Positions 1-7,843 of a stretch of DNA of 38,655 nucleotides are shown in pieces. Under the pieces are notes generated by a model. It was given only the letters and a program-made list of their open reading frames with translations, did no database searches and had not been told where the DNA came from. How positions within the stretch are numbered: position 1 is the stretch's first letter; each line of letters starts with the position of its first letter. The DNA lies in the NCBI GenBank assembly GCA_003242685.1, contig QGVD01000032.1, forward strand, positions 1 through 38,655, in the 5' to 3' direction. Both the position numbers and the translations under genes were made by a program. The DNA is from Pseudomonadota bacterium. Its GTDB lineage: Bacteria > Pseudomonadota > Gammaproteobacteria > Steroidobacterales > Steroidobacteraceae.

Positions 1-107
1 TCGGCCGTCCGGCCCTTGCCGACGACCAGGGCAACGGCCCGTGCGGCAGCTGCGAGCGTCGTGGCGCCCGGTGCCCAGCCGGCACGCTTTGCCGGGCCTC
101 CCTGCAT
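1..107 (-). CDS. rsmB: 16S rRNA m5C967 methyltransferase RsmB (Sun), 5' end only
   Basis: Only the first 35 codons lie in the window; the gene runs off the left edge. The ATG is at 107, four bases after the fmt stop. The peptide begins MQGGPAKRAGW and continues with an Ala-rich helix ending ARAVALVVGKGRTA. This resembles the start of the NusB-like N-terminal domain of RsmB, whose usual pattern is Ala-rich followed by a G-[KR]-[ST] turn. RsmB methylates C967 of 16S rRNA using SAM. The def-fmt-rsmB order is a widespread proteobacterial operon and is the main support for the call. The catalytic domain is not visible. Confidence 0.75.
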   Translation of the reverse strand, partial: MQGGPAKRAGWAPGATTLAAAARAVALVVGKGRTA

Positions 108-111
108 CGGC

Positions 112-1056
112 TCAGCCAAGGCGCAGGCCTTCGAGGCGCCGGCCCAGAGCGAACTCGTGGGCCGCGACCGGGCGGCGTCCCGGACGCTGCACCCGCGTGA
201 CCGCGAGCAATCCCTGTCCGCAGCGGACGAGGATTGCGTCCGGCTTCACGGCCACGATCGTGCCCGGCGCGACGTCCGGAGCGACCTCTTCGCCGCGGAC
301 TGCATGTGCCGCGTGGATGCGGAGCTGCTCCCCTTCGAAGCGCGTCTCCGCGACGGGCCAGGGATCGAACGCGCGCACCTGCCGTTCGATCTCGTCGGCC
401 GTGCGCGACCAGTCGATCAGCGCCTCGGATTTCTCGAGCTTCGCCGCGTAAGTAACCCCTTCGGCAGGTTGCGGCCTGGGAACCAGATCCCCGCGCTCGA
501 GTCCCTCGAGCGCTTCGAGCAGGGCCTCGGCGCCGAGCGCCGCCAGACGGTCATGGAGCGTCGCCGCGGTGCTGGTCGCCTCGATGGGCAGGCTTCGCTG
601 CAGCAGGATCGGGCCGGTATCGAGCCCTTCGTCCATCTGCATGATCGTCACGCCGGTCTCACGGTCGCCAGCGAGGATGGCCCGCTGGATCGGCGCGGCG
701 CCGCGCCAGCGCGGCAGGAGCGAGGCGTGGATGTTGACGCATCCGAGCCGCGGGAGCTTCAGCACCTCGGGCGGCAGGATCTGACCGTAGGCGACGACGA
801 CGAGAACATCGGGCCGCCACTCTTCGAGCGCCGCGCGGCCGGCTTCGGTGCGCAGGGTTTCGGGCTGCGCGACGGGCACGCCGAGCTCGAGCGCCGCCTG
901 CTTGACGGGACTCGGCGTGAGCACGCGCCCGCGGCCCTTCGGCCGGTCGGGCTGCGTCAGTACGCCGACGAGCGTGTGCGACGAGCCTGCGATGGCGCGC
1001 AGCGCCGGCACGGCGAACTCGGGAGTTCCCGCGAAGGCGACGCGCAGTGCGGACAC
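112..1056 (-). CDS. fmt: Methionyl-tRNA formyltransferase
   Basis: This 314-residue protein matches the usual length of Fmt (E. coli 315). It transfers a formyl group from 10-formyl-THF to Met-tRNAfMet in the cytoplasm, so that translation can initiate. The start is MSALRVAFAGTPEFAVPAL, typical of the formyltransferase Rossmann fold. The substrate signature CVNIHASLLPRWRGAAPIQ follows at about residues 107-125, then MQMDEGLDTGP, which contains the catalytic Asp region. The C-terminal OB-like tRNA-binding domain follows. The start codon is GTG at 1056, with no clear Shine-Dalgarno sequence. It lies 33 bases after the def stop and 4 bases before rsmB, consistent with one transcript from def. 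Confidence 0.97.
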   Translation of the reverse strand: MSALRVAFAGTPEFAVPALRAIAGSSHTLVGVLTQPDRPKGRGRVLTPSPVKQAALELGVPVAQPETLRTEAGRAALEEWRPDVLVVVAYGQILPPEVLKLPRLGCVNIHASLLPRWRGAAPIQRAILAGDRETGVTIMQMDEGLDTGPILLQRSLPIEATSTAATLHDRLAALGAEALLEALEGLERGDLVPRPQPAEGVTYAAKLEKSEALIDWSRTADEIERQVRAFDPWPVAETRFEGEQLRIHAAHAVRGEEVAPDVAPGTIVAVKPDAILVRCGQGLLAVTRVQRPGRRPVAAHEFALGRRLEGLRLG

Positions 1057-1089
1057 GGAGGCACGACCGGGGTTCGACCCGCTGCCCGA

Positions 1090-1644
1090 TCAGCGATAGG
1101 CGCGCGCACGCGCCGTGGCTGCCGCTCCGGCACGGGAAGCGCGCTCCCTGCGATCCTTCTCGAGCTTCTTGCGGATGCGCTCGCGCTTGAGGTCGGAGAG
1201 GTAGTCGACGAAGAGCTTGCCTTCGAGGTGATCCATCTCGTGCTGCAGGCACACGGCCAGAATGCCGTCCAGGTCGCGCTCGAACGTCGCGCCGGTGCGG
1301 TCCTGGGCGCGCACGCGCACCTTCGCCGCGCGCTCGACCTCATCGAAGATGCCGGGCACGGAGAGGCATCCCTCTTCCATCACGGCCTTGCCCTCGCGCG
1401 ACAGGATCTCGGGATTGATGAAGACGAGCGGCTCGTTCTTCTCCGCGGAGACGTCGATGACGATGAGCCGCTTGTGGAAGTCGACCTGAGTGGCCGCGAG
1501 CCCGATGCCCGGCGCCGCGTACATGGTTTCGAACATGTCGTCGATCATCCGGTCGAGCTCGGGCCCGAAGTCCTCGGGCAGCACCGGACGCGCCCTGGTG
1601 CGCAGACGCGGATCGGGGTACTCCAGAATCGTCAGAAGAGCCAT
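1090..1644 (-). CDS. def: Peptide deformylase
   Basis: Def removes the N-formyl group from nascent proteins at the ribosome. All three family motifs are present. Motif 1 is GIGLAATQV (residues 46-54). Motif 2 is EEGCLSVPG, giving metal ligand C93. Motif 3 is QHEMDHLEGKLF, giving ligands H135 and H139 and catalytic E136. At 184 residues it is a little longer than E. coli Def (169) because of a basic, Arg/Ala-rich C-terminal tail after about residue 155. Such tails may contact the ribosome, which is inference here. It is the first gene of the def-fmt-rsmB operon and is divergent from the LysM gene. Confidence 0.97.
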   Translation of the reverse strand: MALLTILEYPDPRLRTRARPVLPEDFGPELDRMIDDMFETMYAAPGIGLAATQVDFHKRLIVIDVSAEKNEPLVFINPEILSREGKAVMEEGCLSVPGIFDEVERAAKVRVRAQDRTGATFERDLDGILAVCLQHEMDHLEGKLFVDYLSDLKRERIRKKLEKDRRERASRAGAAATARARAYR

Positions 1645-1856
1645 TGCACACGCCTCGTGAACTTCGTGAATTCGACCCGCAACTGCTGCTAACGTTCGCC
1701 CGTCTGCCGGAAACGACAGCGACCGGCGAGCGCGCCGCCGGGCCCGGTCAAGCCCGTGATCCAGCGCACAAAGTTGACATTAAACCGTGTGCCAGCGGCT
1801 GGGCGCGATTATAACAGCGGGGGTCGCCTGCCCCACCCGATATGAGGGAGTGGAGG

Positions 1857-3095
1857 ATGTTTTCCAATCAACGACTTGAGGCTCGCCGGGCCGCGGGTCT
1901 GATCGTTCTGGTCAGCGGAATCCTGGGCGCGGCGGGCTGTTCCTCCGGCGAATCGCTCACGCGAGCGGAAGAGACTCCGCCGCCGCTTCCCGCCGAAACG
2001 ACGGTCGAGCAGGAGCTCGATTCCGAGCTCACCGCCACCGAAGCGGCCATCGCGATGGAAGGCGAGGCTCCGTCGGCCCGACCGGCGGAACCGTCGTCCG
2101 ACATCATCAATCCTTCCGCTCCGAGGAGCTACGTGGTCAAGCGCGGCGACACGCTCTGGGACATCGCCTCGATGTTCCTGCGCGATCCGTGGCTCTGGCC
2201 CGAGATCTGGTACGTCAACCCGCAGGTCGCGAACCCGCACCTCATCTATCCCGGCGACGTGCTGACGCTCGCCTACGGGGCCGACGGGCGCCCGCAGATC
2301 CGCCTCGAGCGCGGCGGTGCCGCCCGCATGAGCCCGCGCCTGCGCAGCGAGCCGCTCGAAGGCGCCATCCCGACGATTCCGTACTCGGCAATCGCGGCGT
2401 TCCTCGCACGGCCTTCCATCGTGTCGGCCGAGGACGCGCGCCGCGCGCCGCACGTGCTCGCCATGCGCGACGGCCATCTGGTCGGCGGCGCGGGACACGA
2501 AATCTATGTGCGCAATCTCGACGCTCCGCAGAACGCCCGCTTCAGCGTGATCCGCGTGGGCGAGCCGCTGCGCGATCCCGACGACGGCGACGTCATCGGC
2601 TATCTCGGCATCTACACCGGCACCGCGCAGGTGATGGCTCCCGCCAGCGGAGCGAAACCGGCCAAGGCCGTGCTGACCGAGTCCGCGCGCGAGACGCTCG
2701 AGGGTGACCGTCTGTTCGCCGCCGAAACGCAGGTGCCGCTCAACTTCACGCTGGGCGCACCGCGCGGCGAAGTGCGCGGACGGATCATCGCCGTGCTCGA
2801 CGGCGTCGAGCTCATCGGCCAGTACCAGATCGTCGCCATCAATCGCGGCACGCGCCACGGCGTGGAGCCCGGACACGTGCTCGCCGTCGATCAGGCCGGC
2901 GAGGTCGTGCGCGACCGTCACGCGAACGCGTTCAGCCGCATGAGCCTCGGCGAAGCGTTCGCGCCGCGGGTGCAGCTCCCCGACGAGCGCGCGGGCACGC
3001 TGCTCGTGTTCAAGAGCTACGACCGCATGAGCTTCGGGCTCATCGTGGGCGCATCGGCTCCGATGCGCGTGAACGACGTCGTCCGCAATCCCTGA
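1857..3095 (+). CDS. LysM-domain lipoprotein, divergent from def
   Basis: The protein has 412 residues from ATG 1857. An in-frame ATG at 1842 would add five residues, but GAGGGAG at 1844-1850 is well spaced for 1857. The N-terminus is a signal peptide ending GILGAAGC, a somewhat degenerate lipobox that suggests lipidation. A low-complexity Pro/Glu linker follows. A LysM domain spans about residues 91-138, with RGDTLWDIASMF and NPHLIYPGDVLTL. LysM binds peptidoglycan, so the protein is probably tethered to the envelope and cell wall. The roughly 270-residue C-terminal region is soluble and I cannot assign it. Genes of this type are commonly found between def and dprA in gammaproteobacteria. 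A cell-wall-associated role is inferred. Confidence 0.88.
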   Translation: MFSNQRLEARRAAGLIVLVSGILGAAGCSSGESLTRAEETPPPLPAETTVEQELDSELTATEAAIAMEGEAPSARPAEPSSDIINPSAPRSYVVKRGDTLWDIASMFLRDPWLWPEIWYVNPQVANPHLIYPGDVLTLAYGADGRPQIRLERGGAARMSPRLRSEPLEGAIPTIPYSAIAAFLARPSIVSAEDARRAPHVLAMRDGHLVGGAGHEIYVRNLDAPQNARFSVIRVGEPLRDPDDGDVIGYLGIYTGTAQVMAPASGAKPAKAVLTESARETLEGDRLFAAETQVPLNFTLGAPRGEVRGRIIAVLDGVELIGQYQIVAINRGTRHGVEPGHVLAVDQAGEVVRDRHANAFSRMSLGEAFAPRVQLPDERAGTLLVFKSYDRMSFGLIVGASAPMRVNDVVRNP

Positions 3096-3131
3096 TTTCT
3101 TCGCTCCAATCCCGGCTCGCTCCGTCCGGCA

Positions 3132-3160
3132 CCCTCTCCCCCGCACCGCGGGGGAGAGGG
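3132..3160. repeat. REP-like perfect palindrome between LysM gene and dprA
   Basis: Two 13-base arms, CCCTCTCCCCCGC (3132-3144) and its exact reverse complement (3148-3160), flank the loop ACC. No T-run follows on either strand, so this is not a standard intrinsic terminator. CCCTCTCCC...GGGAGAGGG elements of this kind recur as REP-like repeats in many high-GC gammaproteobacterial genomes (from memory, not searched). It could stabilise the 3' end of the LysM transcript. Only this strong copy is obvious in the window. Confidence 0.65.
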
Positions 3161-3293
3161 CAAGCGCCGAAAGTGGACCCTTCGGCCTGCAGCTCATGAG
3201 GACGGACGTCCCGGAAGTTCCCGCTGCTTTCTCGCCGCCTGCATCACTTAAGGTCCGGCGCCGCGGGGAAGCCGTTGTTCTATGCTCGTGCGC

Positions 3294-4397
3294 ATGGATC
3301 TCGTCCGGGCATGTGCAATCCTCGCGCGTACGCCGCGGCTGACCGCCGAACACGTACGCGAGGCGGTGGCGCACTTCGGCGATCTCGAGCGCGCGCTCGG
3401 TGCAGGACGTGCGCTGTCGAGCCTGCAGCTCCCCGAGGAAGCGCGCGCGTGGCTCGCCGCGCCGGACACCGCAGCCATCGATTCGGACATCGCGTGGATC
3501 GCCTCGAGCGGCGCGCGGCTCGTGCCGTGCACGTCTGCGGATTACCCGCCGCTCCTCGCCGAGGTGCGCGGTGCGCCGCCCGTGCTCTACGTGCTGGGCG
3601 ATCCCGCGGTGCTGCGCACGCCGCAGCTCGCGATGGTCGGCTCGCGCAATCCCACGCCGGCGGGCCGCGTCACGGCGCGCGATTTCGCTGCGTTCTTCGC
3701 ACGCGCGGGCCTCACGATCACGAGCGGACTCGCGCTCGGCATCGATGCGGCGAGCCACGAAGGCGCGCTCGCCGCGGGCGGCCTGACGATCGCGGTGTGC
3801 GGCACCGGTCTCGACGATGTCTATCCCCGCGAGAACCGCGCGCTCGCCGATCGCATCCGCGAGCGCGGCGCGCTCGTCTCGGAGTTTCCGCCGCGCACTC
3901 CTCCGCGCCGCGAGAACTTTCCCCAGCGCAACCGGATCATCAGCGGCATGACGCTCGGCACACTGGTCGTCGAAGCGGCGCGCCGCAGCGGTGCGCTGAT
4001 CACCGCGAAGTACGCCGGCGAGCAGGGGCGCGAGGTCTTCGCGATTCCCGGGTCCATACATAATCCCCTCGCGCGCGGCTGCCATCAGCTCATACGTCAG
4101 GGCGCGAAGCTCGTGGAGAGCGCCGGGGACGTGCTCTCCGAGCTGCACTTTTCCTTCGAAGCTCAGGAACTTGCGACGCGCGAGGAAGCCGCGCGGAACA
4201 CCGCCACGGCAGCGCCCGCATTGGACAAGGAATATGAAATGCTGTTAGATGCTCTCGGCTTTGAACCCGCAACGATCGACGCTCTCGTCGCTCGTACCGG
4301 CCTGCCGGGCGAGTCGATCGCTTCGATGTTGCTGATTCTCGAGCTCGAGGGGCGCGTCGCGCTCCAGGCCGGCGGCCGCTATTGCCGCATTCTCTGA
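3294..4397 (+). CDS. dprA: DNA-processing protein DprA (Smf)
   Basis: DprA binds incoming single-stranded DNA during natural transformation and loads RecA. The Rossmann-like core is clear: MVGSRNPTPAGR, then TSGLALGIDAASHEGAL, CGTGLDDVYPREN, FPQRNRIISGMTLGTLVVEA and REVFAIPGSIHNPLARGCH. A winged-helix DprA C-terminal domain follows (DALGFEPATIDALVARTGLP). From ATG 3294 it has 367 residues, close to E. coli Smf (374). A second ATG at 3282 would add four residues. Neither start has a visible Shine-Dalgarno sequence. The stop is 10 bases before smg. dprA is common in non-competent bacteria, so its presence alone does not prove transformability. Confidence 0.96.
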   Translation: MDLVRACAILARTPRLTAEHVREAVAHFGDLERALGAGRALSSLQLPEEARAWLAAPDTAAIDSDIAWIASSGARLVPCTSADYPPLLAEVRGAPPVLYVLGDPAVLRTPQLAMVGSRNPTPAGRVTARDFAAFFARAGLTITSGLALGIDAASHEGALAAGGLTIAVCGTGLDDVYPRENRALADRIRERGALVSEFPPRTPPRRENFPQRNRIISGMTLGTLVVEAARRSGALITAKYAGEQGREVFAIPGSIHNPLARGCHQLIRQGAKLVESAGDVLSELHFSFEAQELATREEAARNTATAAPALDKEYEMLLDALGFEPATIDALVARTGLPGESIASMLLILELEGRVALQAGGRYCRIL

Positions 4398-4407
4398 TTC
4401 TTGAGCG

Positions 4408-4881
4408 ATGACCGGCAGCGTTCTCGACATCCTGATCTACGTGTTCGACCGCTACATGCTCGACGAGGCGCCCGAGGTACCCGAGCGGGAGGATCTCGCG
4501 CGCGACCTGCAGCAGGCCGGTTTCGCTCACGCGAACGTCGAGCGTGCGCTCGACTGGCTCGCCGGGCTCGCGATCGAGCACGGGCGTCCGCGCATCGCGG
4601 GCAACGGCCAGTCGATGCGCATCTACTGCGACGGCGAGCTCACGCGGCTGTCGACGGAGTGCCGCGGTTATCTGCTCACGCTGGAGCGGCTCGGCATCCT
4701 CTCGCCTCATCAGCGCGAGATCGTGATCGACCGCATGCTCGCCCTCGACACCGACGAGCTCGACACCGAGCAGCTCAAATGGGTGGTGCTCATGGTGCTC
4801 TCGAGCCAGCCCGGACAGGAAGGTGCGTTCGAGCGCATGGAGACGCTGATGGACGACGGCCGCCTGAGCGCACCACACTGA
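4408..4881 (+). CDS. smg: Smg family protein (DUF494)
   Basis: This 157-residue acidic protein starts MTGSVLDILIYVFDRYM, the hallmark beginning of Smg/DUF494. It continues with helical segments (FAHANVERALDWL; SPHQREIVIDRMLALD) and ends in QLKWVVLMVLSSQPGQE, also typical of the family. It lies between dprA and topA, the conserved neighbourhood of smg in beta- and gammaproteobacteria. The biochemical function is not established. It starts 10 bases after dprA, so the two are probably co-transcribed. A terminator hairpin follows at 4917-4939. Confidence 0.93.
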   Translation: MTGSVLDILIYVFDRYMLDEAPEVPEREDLARDLQQAGFAHANVERALDWLAGLAIEHGRPRIAGNGQSMRIYCDGELTRLSTECRGYLLTLERLGILSPHQREIVIDRMLALDTDELDTEQLKWVVLMVLSSQPGQEGAFERMETLMDDGRLSAPH

Positions 4882-4916
4882 TGCCGCGGGCTCACTCGGT
4901 ACGGAATTTCCACTAC

Positions 4917-4939
4917 CCGCGGCCAGTCCGCGGTTTTTT
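4917..4939 (+). terminator. Intrinsic terminator between smg and topA
   Basis: CCGCGG (4917-4922) pairs with CCGCGG (4928-4933) across the loop CCAGT, followed directly by six T (4934-4939). This is a short, classic rho-independent shape. It would end the LysM-dprA-smg transcript, or attenuate read-through into topA, whose ATG is 31 bases downstream. Confidence 0.72.
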
Positions 4940-4969
4940 GTTCATGGAAGCGGAAGAACTTCTCTAGAG

Positions 4970-7534
4970 ATGGCTGAGAATCTCGTCATCGTCGAATCGC
5001 CAGCGAAGGCGCGCACCATCAAGAAGTACCTGGGCAAGGACTTCGAGGTGCTCGCCTCCTACGGCCACGTGCGGGATCTGGTGCCGAAGGAAGGCGCCGT
5101 CGATCCCGACCGCGGCTTCGCGATGCAGTACCAGGTGCTCGAGAAGAACGAGCGCCACATCGATGCGATCGAACGTGCGCTGCGCAAGGCCAAGGCGCTC
5201 TATCTCGCCACCGACCCCGACCGCGAGGGCGAGGCGATCTCCTGGCACCTGCTCGAGATCCTGAAGGAGCGCGGCGCGCTCGACGGCAAGAAGGTCCATC
5301 GGGTCGTCTTCTACGAGATCACGCGCAACGCGATCCGCGAGGCGATCGCGAAACCGCGCGACATCTCGCTCGATCTCGTGAACGCGCAGCAGGCGCGGCG
5401 CGCGCTCGACTATCTGGTCGGATTCAATCTCTCGCCGCTCCTCTGGAAGAAGGTGAAGCGCGGCCTGTCCGCGGGACGCGTGCAGAGCCCCGCGCTGCGC
5501 ATGATCTGCGAGCGCGAGGAAGAGATCGCGGCGTTCGTTCCGCAGGAATACTGGACGATCGACGGCGAAGGCGAGCACTCGGCGCAGCGCTTTCCGCTGA
5601 AGCTCGTCGAGTACCGCGGCAGGAAGGTCGAGCAGTTCAGCTTCGTCAACGAGGCGCAGGCGCGCGAGGTCGAGGCCGCGATCCGCGAGGCGGCGCGCGC
5701 CGCGGCCGGAGCGGACATCGGCGATGCGCTCGGAGCGCTGCGCGTCATCGCCATCGAGCGCAAGCAGCGCCGCCGCAACCCCGCACCGCCCTTCACGACG
5801 TCGACGCTGCAGCAGGAAGCGGCGCGCAAGCTCGGCTTCAACGCGCGGCGCACGATGCGGCTCGCGCAGCAGCTCTACGAAGGCGTCGACATCGGCGAGG
5901 GAAACGTCGGTCTCATCACCTACATGCGTACCGACTCGGTGTCGCTCGCGGAGGAAGCCGTGCGCGAGATCCGCGAGGTCGCCGCTCGCCTCTACGGCAA
6001 GGACGCGGTGGCCGACGAGCCGCGCGTGTACCGCACGAAGTCGAAGAATGCGCAGGAGGCGCACGAGGCGATCCGGCCGACTTCGGCCTCGATCACGCCG
6101 GCGGACGTCGAAGGCAAGCTCGACGACGATCTCTATCGTCTCTATACGCTCATCTGGAAGCGCGCCGTGGCGTGCCAGATGAGCCATGCGGTGTTCGACA
6201 CCGTCGCGGTGGATCTGCTCGCCGGACCCGACGGCCCCGAGCGGCATCTGCTGCGCGCGAACGGCTCCACGCTCGTGAAGCCCGGCTTCATCGCCGTGTA
6301 CCAGGAAGGCACCGACGAGGCGACCGCCGACGAAGGCGATCATCCGCTGCCGCCGATGAATGAAGGCGACGTCGTGCGCCTCGTCGCGCTGCGCGCGGAT
6401 CAGCACTTCACCGAGCCGCCGCCGCGCTACTCGGAAGCCTCGCTCGTCAAGGCGCTGGAAGAGCACGGCATCGGTCGTCCGTCGACCTACGCCACCATCA
6501 TCTCGACGCTGCAGGACCGCGAGTACGTCGTGATGGAGAACCGGCGTTTCGTGCCGACCGACATCGGCAAGATCGTCAACCGCTTCCTCACGCGTCACTT
6601 CCACAAGTACGTGGAGTACGGCTTCACCGCGGCCATGGAGGACGAGCTCGACGCGGTTTCGCGCGGCGAGGAGGAATGGACGATTCCGCTGCGCAAGTTC
6701 TGGAAGCCGTTCATCCAGCAGGTCGAGAAGACCGAGAAGAACGTCACGCGCGAGGAAGTCGCGCAGGCGCGCGAGCTCGGCATCGATCCCGCGAGCGGCC
6801 GCCCGGTGAGCGTGCGCATGGGACGCTACGGACCGTTCGTGCAGATCGGCACGAAGGACGATCCGGAGAAGCCGCGCTTCGCGGGTCTGCGTCCGGGTCA
6901 GAAGATGGACGAGATCACCCTGGAGGAGGCGCTCGAGCTCTTCAAGCTGCCGCGCACTCTGGGGCAGACGCCGGAAGGCGAGGAAGTCACGGTCAACATC
7001 GGCCGCTTCGGCCCGTACGTGAAGTACGGCAGCAAGTACGTCTCGCTGAAGGAAGACGATCCGTACACCATCACCCTGGAACGCGCGCTCGAGGTGATCC
7101 GCGCGAAGCAGGAAGCCGATGCGAACCGCATCATCGCGGACTTCGGCGTGGACGGCATCCAGGTGCTGAACGGCCGCTACGGGCCGTACATCACGGACGG
7201 CAAGAAGAACGCGAAGATCCCGAAGGACCGCGATCCGAAGTCCCTGACGCTCGAGGAGTGCCGCGAGCTGCTCGCGCAGGCGCCCGAGCGCGGAGGACGC
7301 TTCGGCCGCGGGAAGCGCGCACAGGCCGCTTCGACAGCGAAGGGCAAGAGCGAGGCCGAAACACCTGCGGCGGCGGAGCCCGCAGAGACCGCGAAACCGC
7401 GCACCAGGGCGGCAGCCCGTGCGACCGCGCAGGCGGTGGACCTCAAGACGGCGCGCGTGGTCAAGAAGAAGCAGTCTGCGGGCAGCAAGCAGCAGACTGC
7501 GACAGGCGCCGGCCGCAGAATCGCCCGCGGCTAG
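4970..7534 (+). CDS. topA: DNA topoisomerase I (type IA)
   Basis: TopA relaxes negative supercoils through a transient 5'-phosphotyrosine link. The Toprim domain begins MAENLVIVESPAKARTIKKY and carries ATDPDREGEAISWHL. The catalytic Tyr lies in GLITYMRTDS at residue 318, matching E. coli Y319. The protein has 854 residues (E. coli 865), but the C-terminal third differs. Instead of Cys4 zinc fingers there are three GR(Y/F)GP(Y/F) repeats (about residues 615, 680 and 735), as in topoisomerase C-terminal repeat families. A Lys/Ala/Thr-rich basic tail of about 80 residues follows and probably binds DNA nonspecifically. A terminator lies just upstream, so it probably has its own promoter, which I could not pinpoint. 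Confidence 0.97.
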   Translation: MAENLVIVESPAKARTIKKYLGKDFEVLASYGHVRDLVPKEGAVDPDRGFAMQYQVLEKNERHIDAIERALRKAKALYLATDPDREGEAISWHLLEILKERGALDGKKVHRVVFYEITRNAIREAIAKPRDISLDLVNAQQARRALDYLVGFNLSPLLWKKVKRGLSAGRVQSPALRMICEREEEIAAFVPQEYWTIDGEGEHSAQRFPLKLVEYRGRKVEQFSFVNEAQAREVEAAIREAARAAAGADIGDALGALRVIAIERKQRRRNPAPPFTTSTLQQEAARKLGFNARRTMRLAQQLYEGVDIGEGNVGLITYMRTDSVSLAEEAVREIREVAARLYGKDAVADEPRVYRTKSKNAQEAHEAIRPTSASITPADVEGKLDDDLYRLYTLIWKRAVACQMSHAVFDTVAVDLLAGPDGPERHLLRANGSTLVKPGFIAVYQEGTDEATADEGDHPLPPMNEGDVVRLVALRADQHFTEPPPRYSEASLVKALEEHGIGRPSTYATIISTLQDREYVVMENRRFVPTDIGKIVNRFLTRHFHKYVEYGFTAAMEDELDAVSRGEEEWTIPLRKFWKPFIQQVEKTEKNVTREEVAQARELGIDPASGRPVSVRMGRYGPFVQIGTKDDPEKPRFAGLRPGQKMDEITLEEALELFKLPRTLGQTPEGEEVTVNIGRFGPYVKYGSKYVSLKEDDPYTITLERALEVIRAKQEADANRIIADFGVDGIQVLNGRYGPYITDGKKNAKIPKDRDPKSLTLEECRELLAQAPERGGRFGRGKRAQAASTAKGKSEAETPAAAEPAETAKPRTRAAARATAQAVDLKTARVVKKKQSAGSKQQTATGAGRRIARG

Positions 7535-7546
7535 CAGCGCCGCGGG
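7524..7546 (+). terminator. Hairpin spanning the topA stop codon
   Basis: CCCGCGGC (7524-7531) pairs perfectly with GCCGCGGG (7539-7546). The seven-base loop TAGCAGC holds the topA stop codon. A weak T-containing stretch (GTTTCGTCTC) follows a few bases later. It may be a terminator or a 3'-end stabilising hairpin. It is the only candidate end signal before the protease gene. Confidence 0.4.
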
Positions 7547-7676
7547 CCGCGTTTCGTCTCTCGCGTCGTTCCGCACGCCGGGCTTCCTGCACGGTGCAGG
7601 CGGGCGTCGCGACGTTCACTCGCGGTGCATTTCCCGAATTACGTCAAATCGAGACGACCGCTCGACGCGTCCCGTC

Positions 7677-7706
7677 ATGACGGCGCCGCGATGCGTGTGA
7701 TATAAG
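7677..7706 (+). promoter_or_regulatory. Possible sigma-70 promoter of the S8 protease
   Basis: In the 279-base topA-protease gap, TATAAG (7701-7706) is the best -10 match. ATGACG (7677-7682) lies 18 bases upstream as a partial -35. The predicted leader is about 130 bases. The local AT content is higher than in the surrounding genes. The rest of the gap shows nothing else I can support. Confidence 0.35.
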
Positions 7707-7843
7707 CCCCTCACTGCTTACATAACGAGCGCTGCGGAGTATTTCGGCCGCTCATCGCAGCAGCCGTTGTACTCGCAGAAGAACAATCAACGGCGAACGA
7801 GCGACGGTCCGCGTTGCCGTCCTCGGGTGAAGGGAGACCACTG

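Noticed and set aside
1774..1815. TTGACA (1774-1779) with TATAAC (1810-1815) as the LysM-gene promoter
   Set aside because: The spacer is 30 bases, far from 17. Each box may belong to a different promoter but neither has a good partner.
4964..7576. An 870-codon minus-strand frame opposite topA
   Set aside because: It is an Arg/Leu/Asp/Glu-rich shadow with no recognisable domain; topA is complete on the plus strand.
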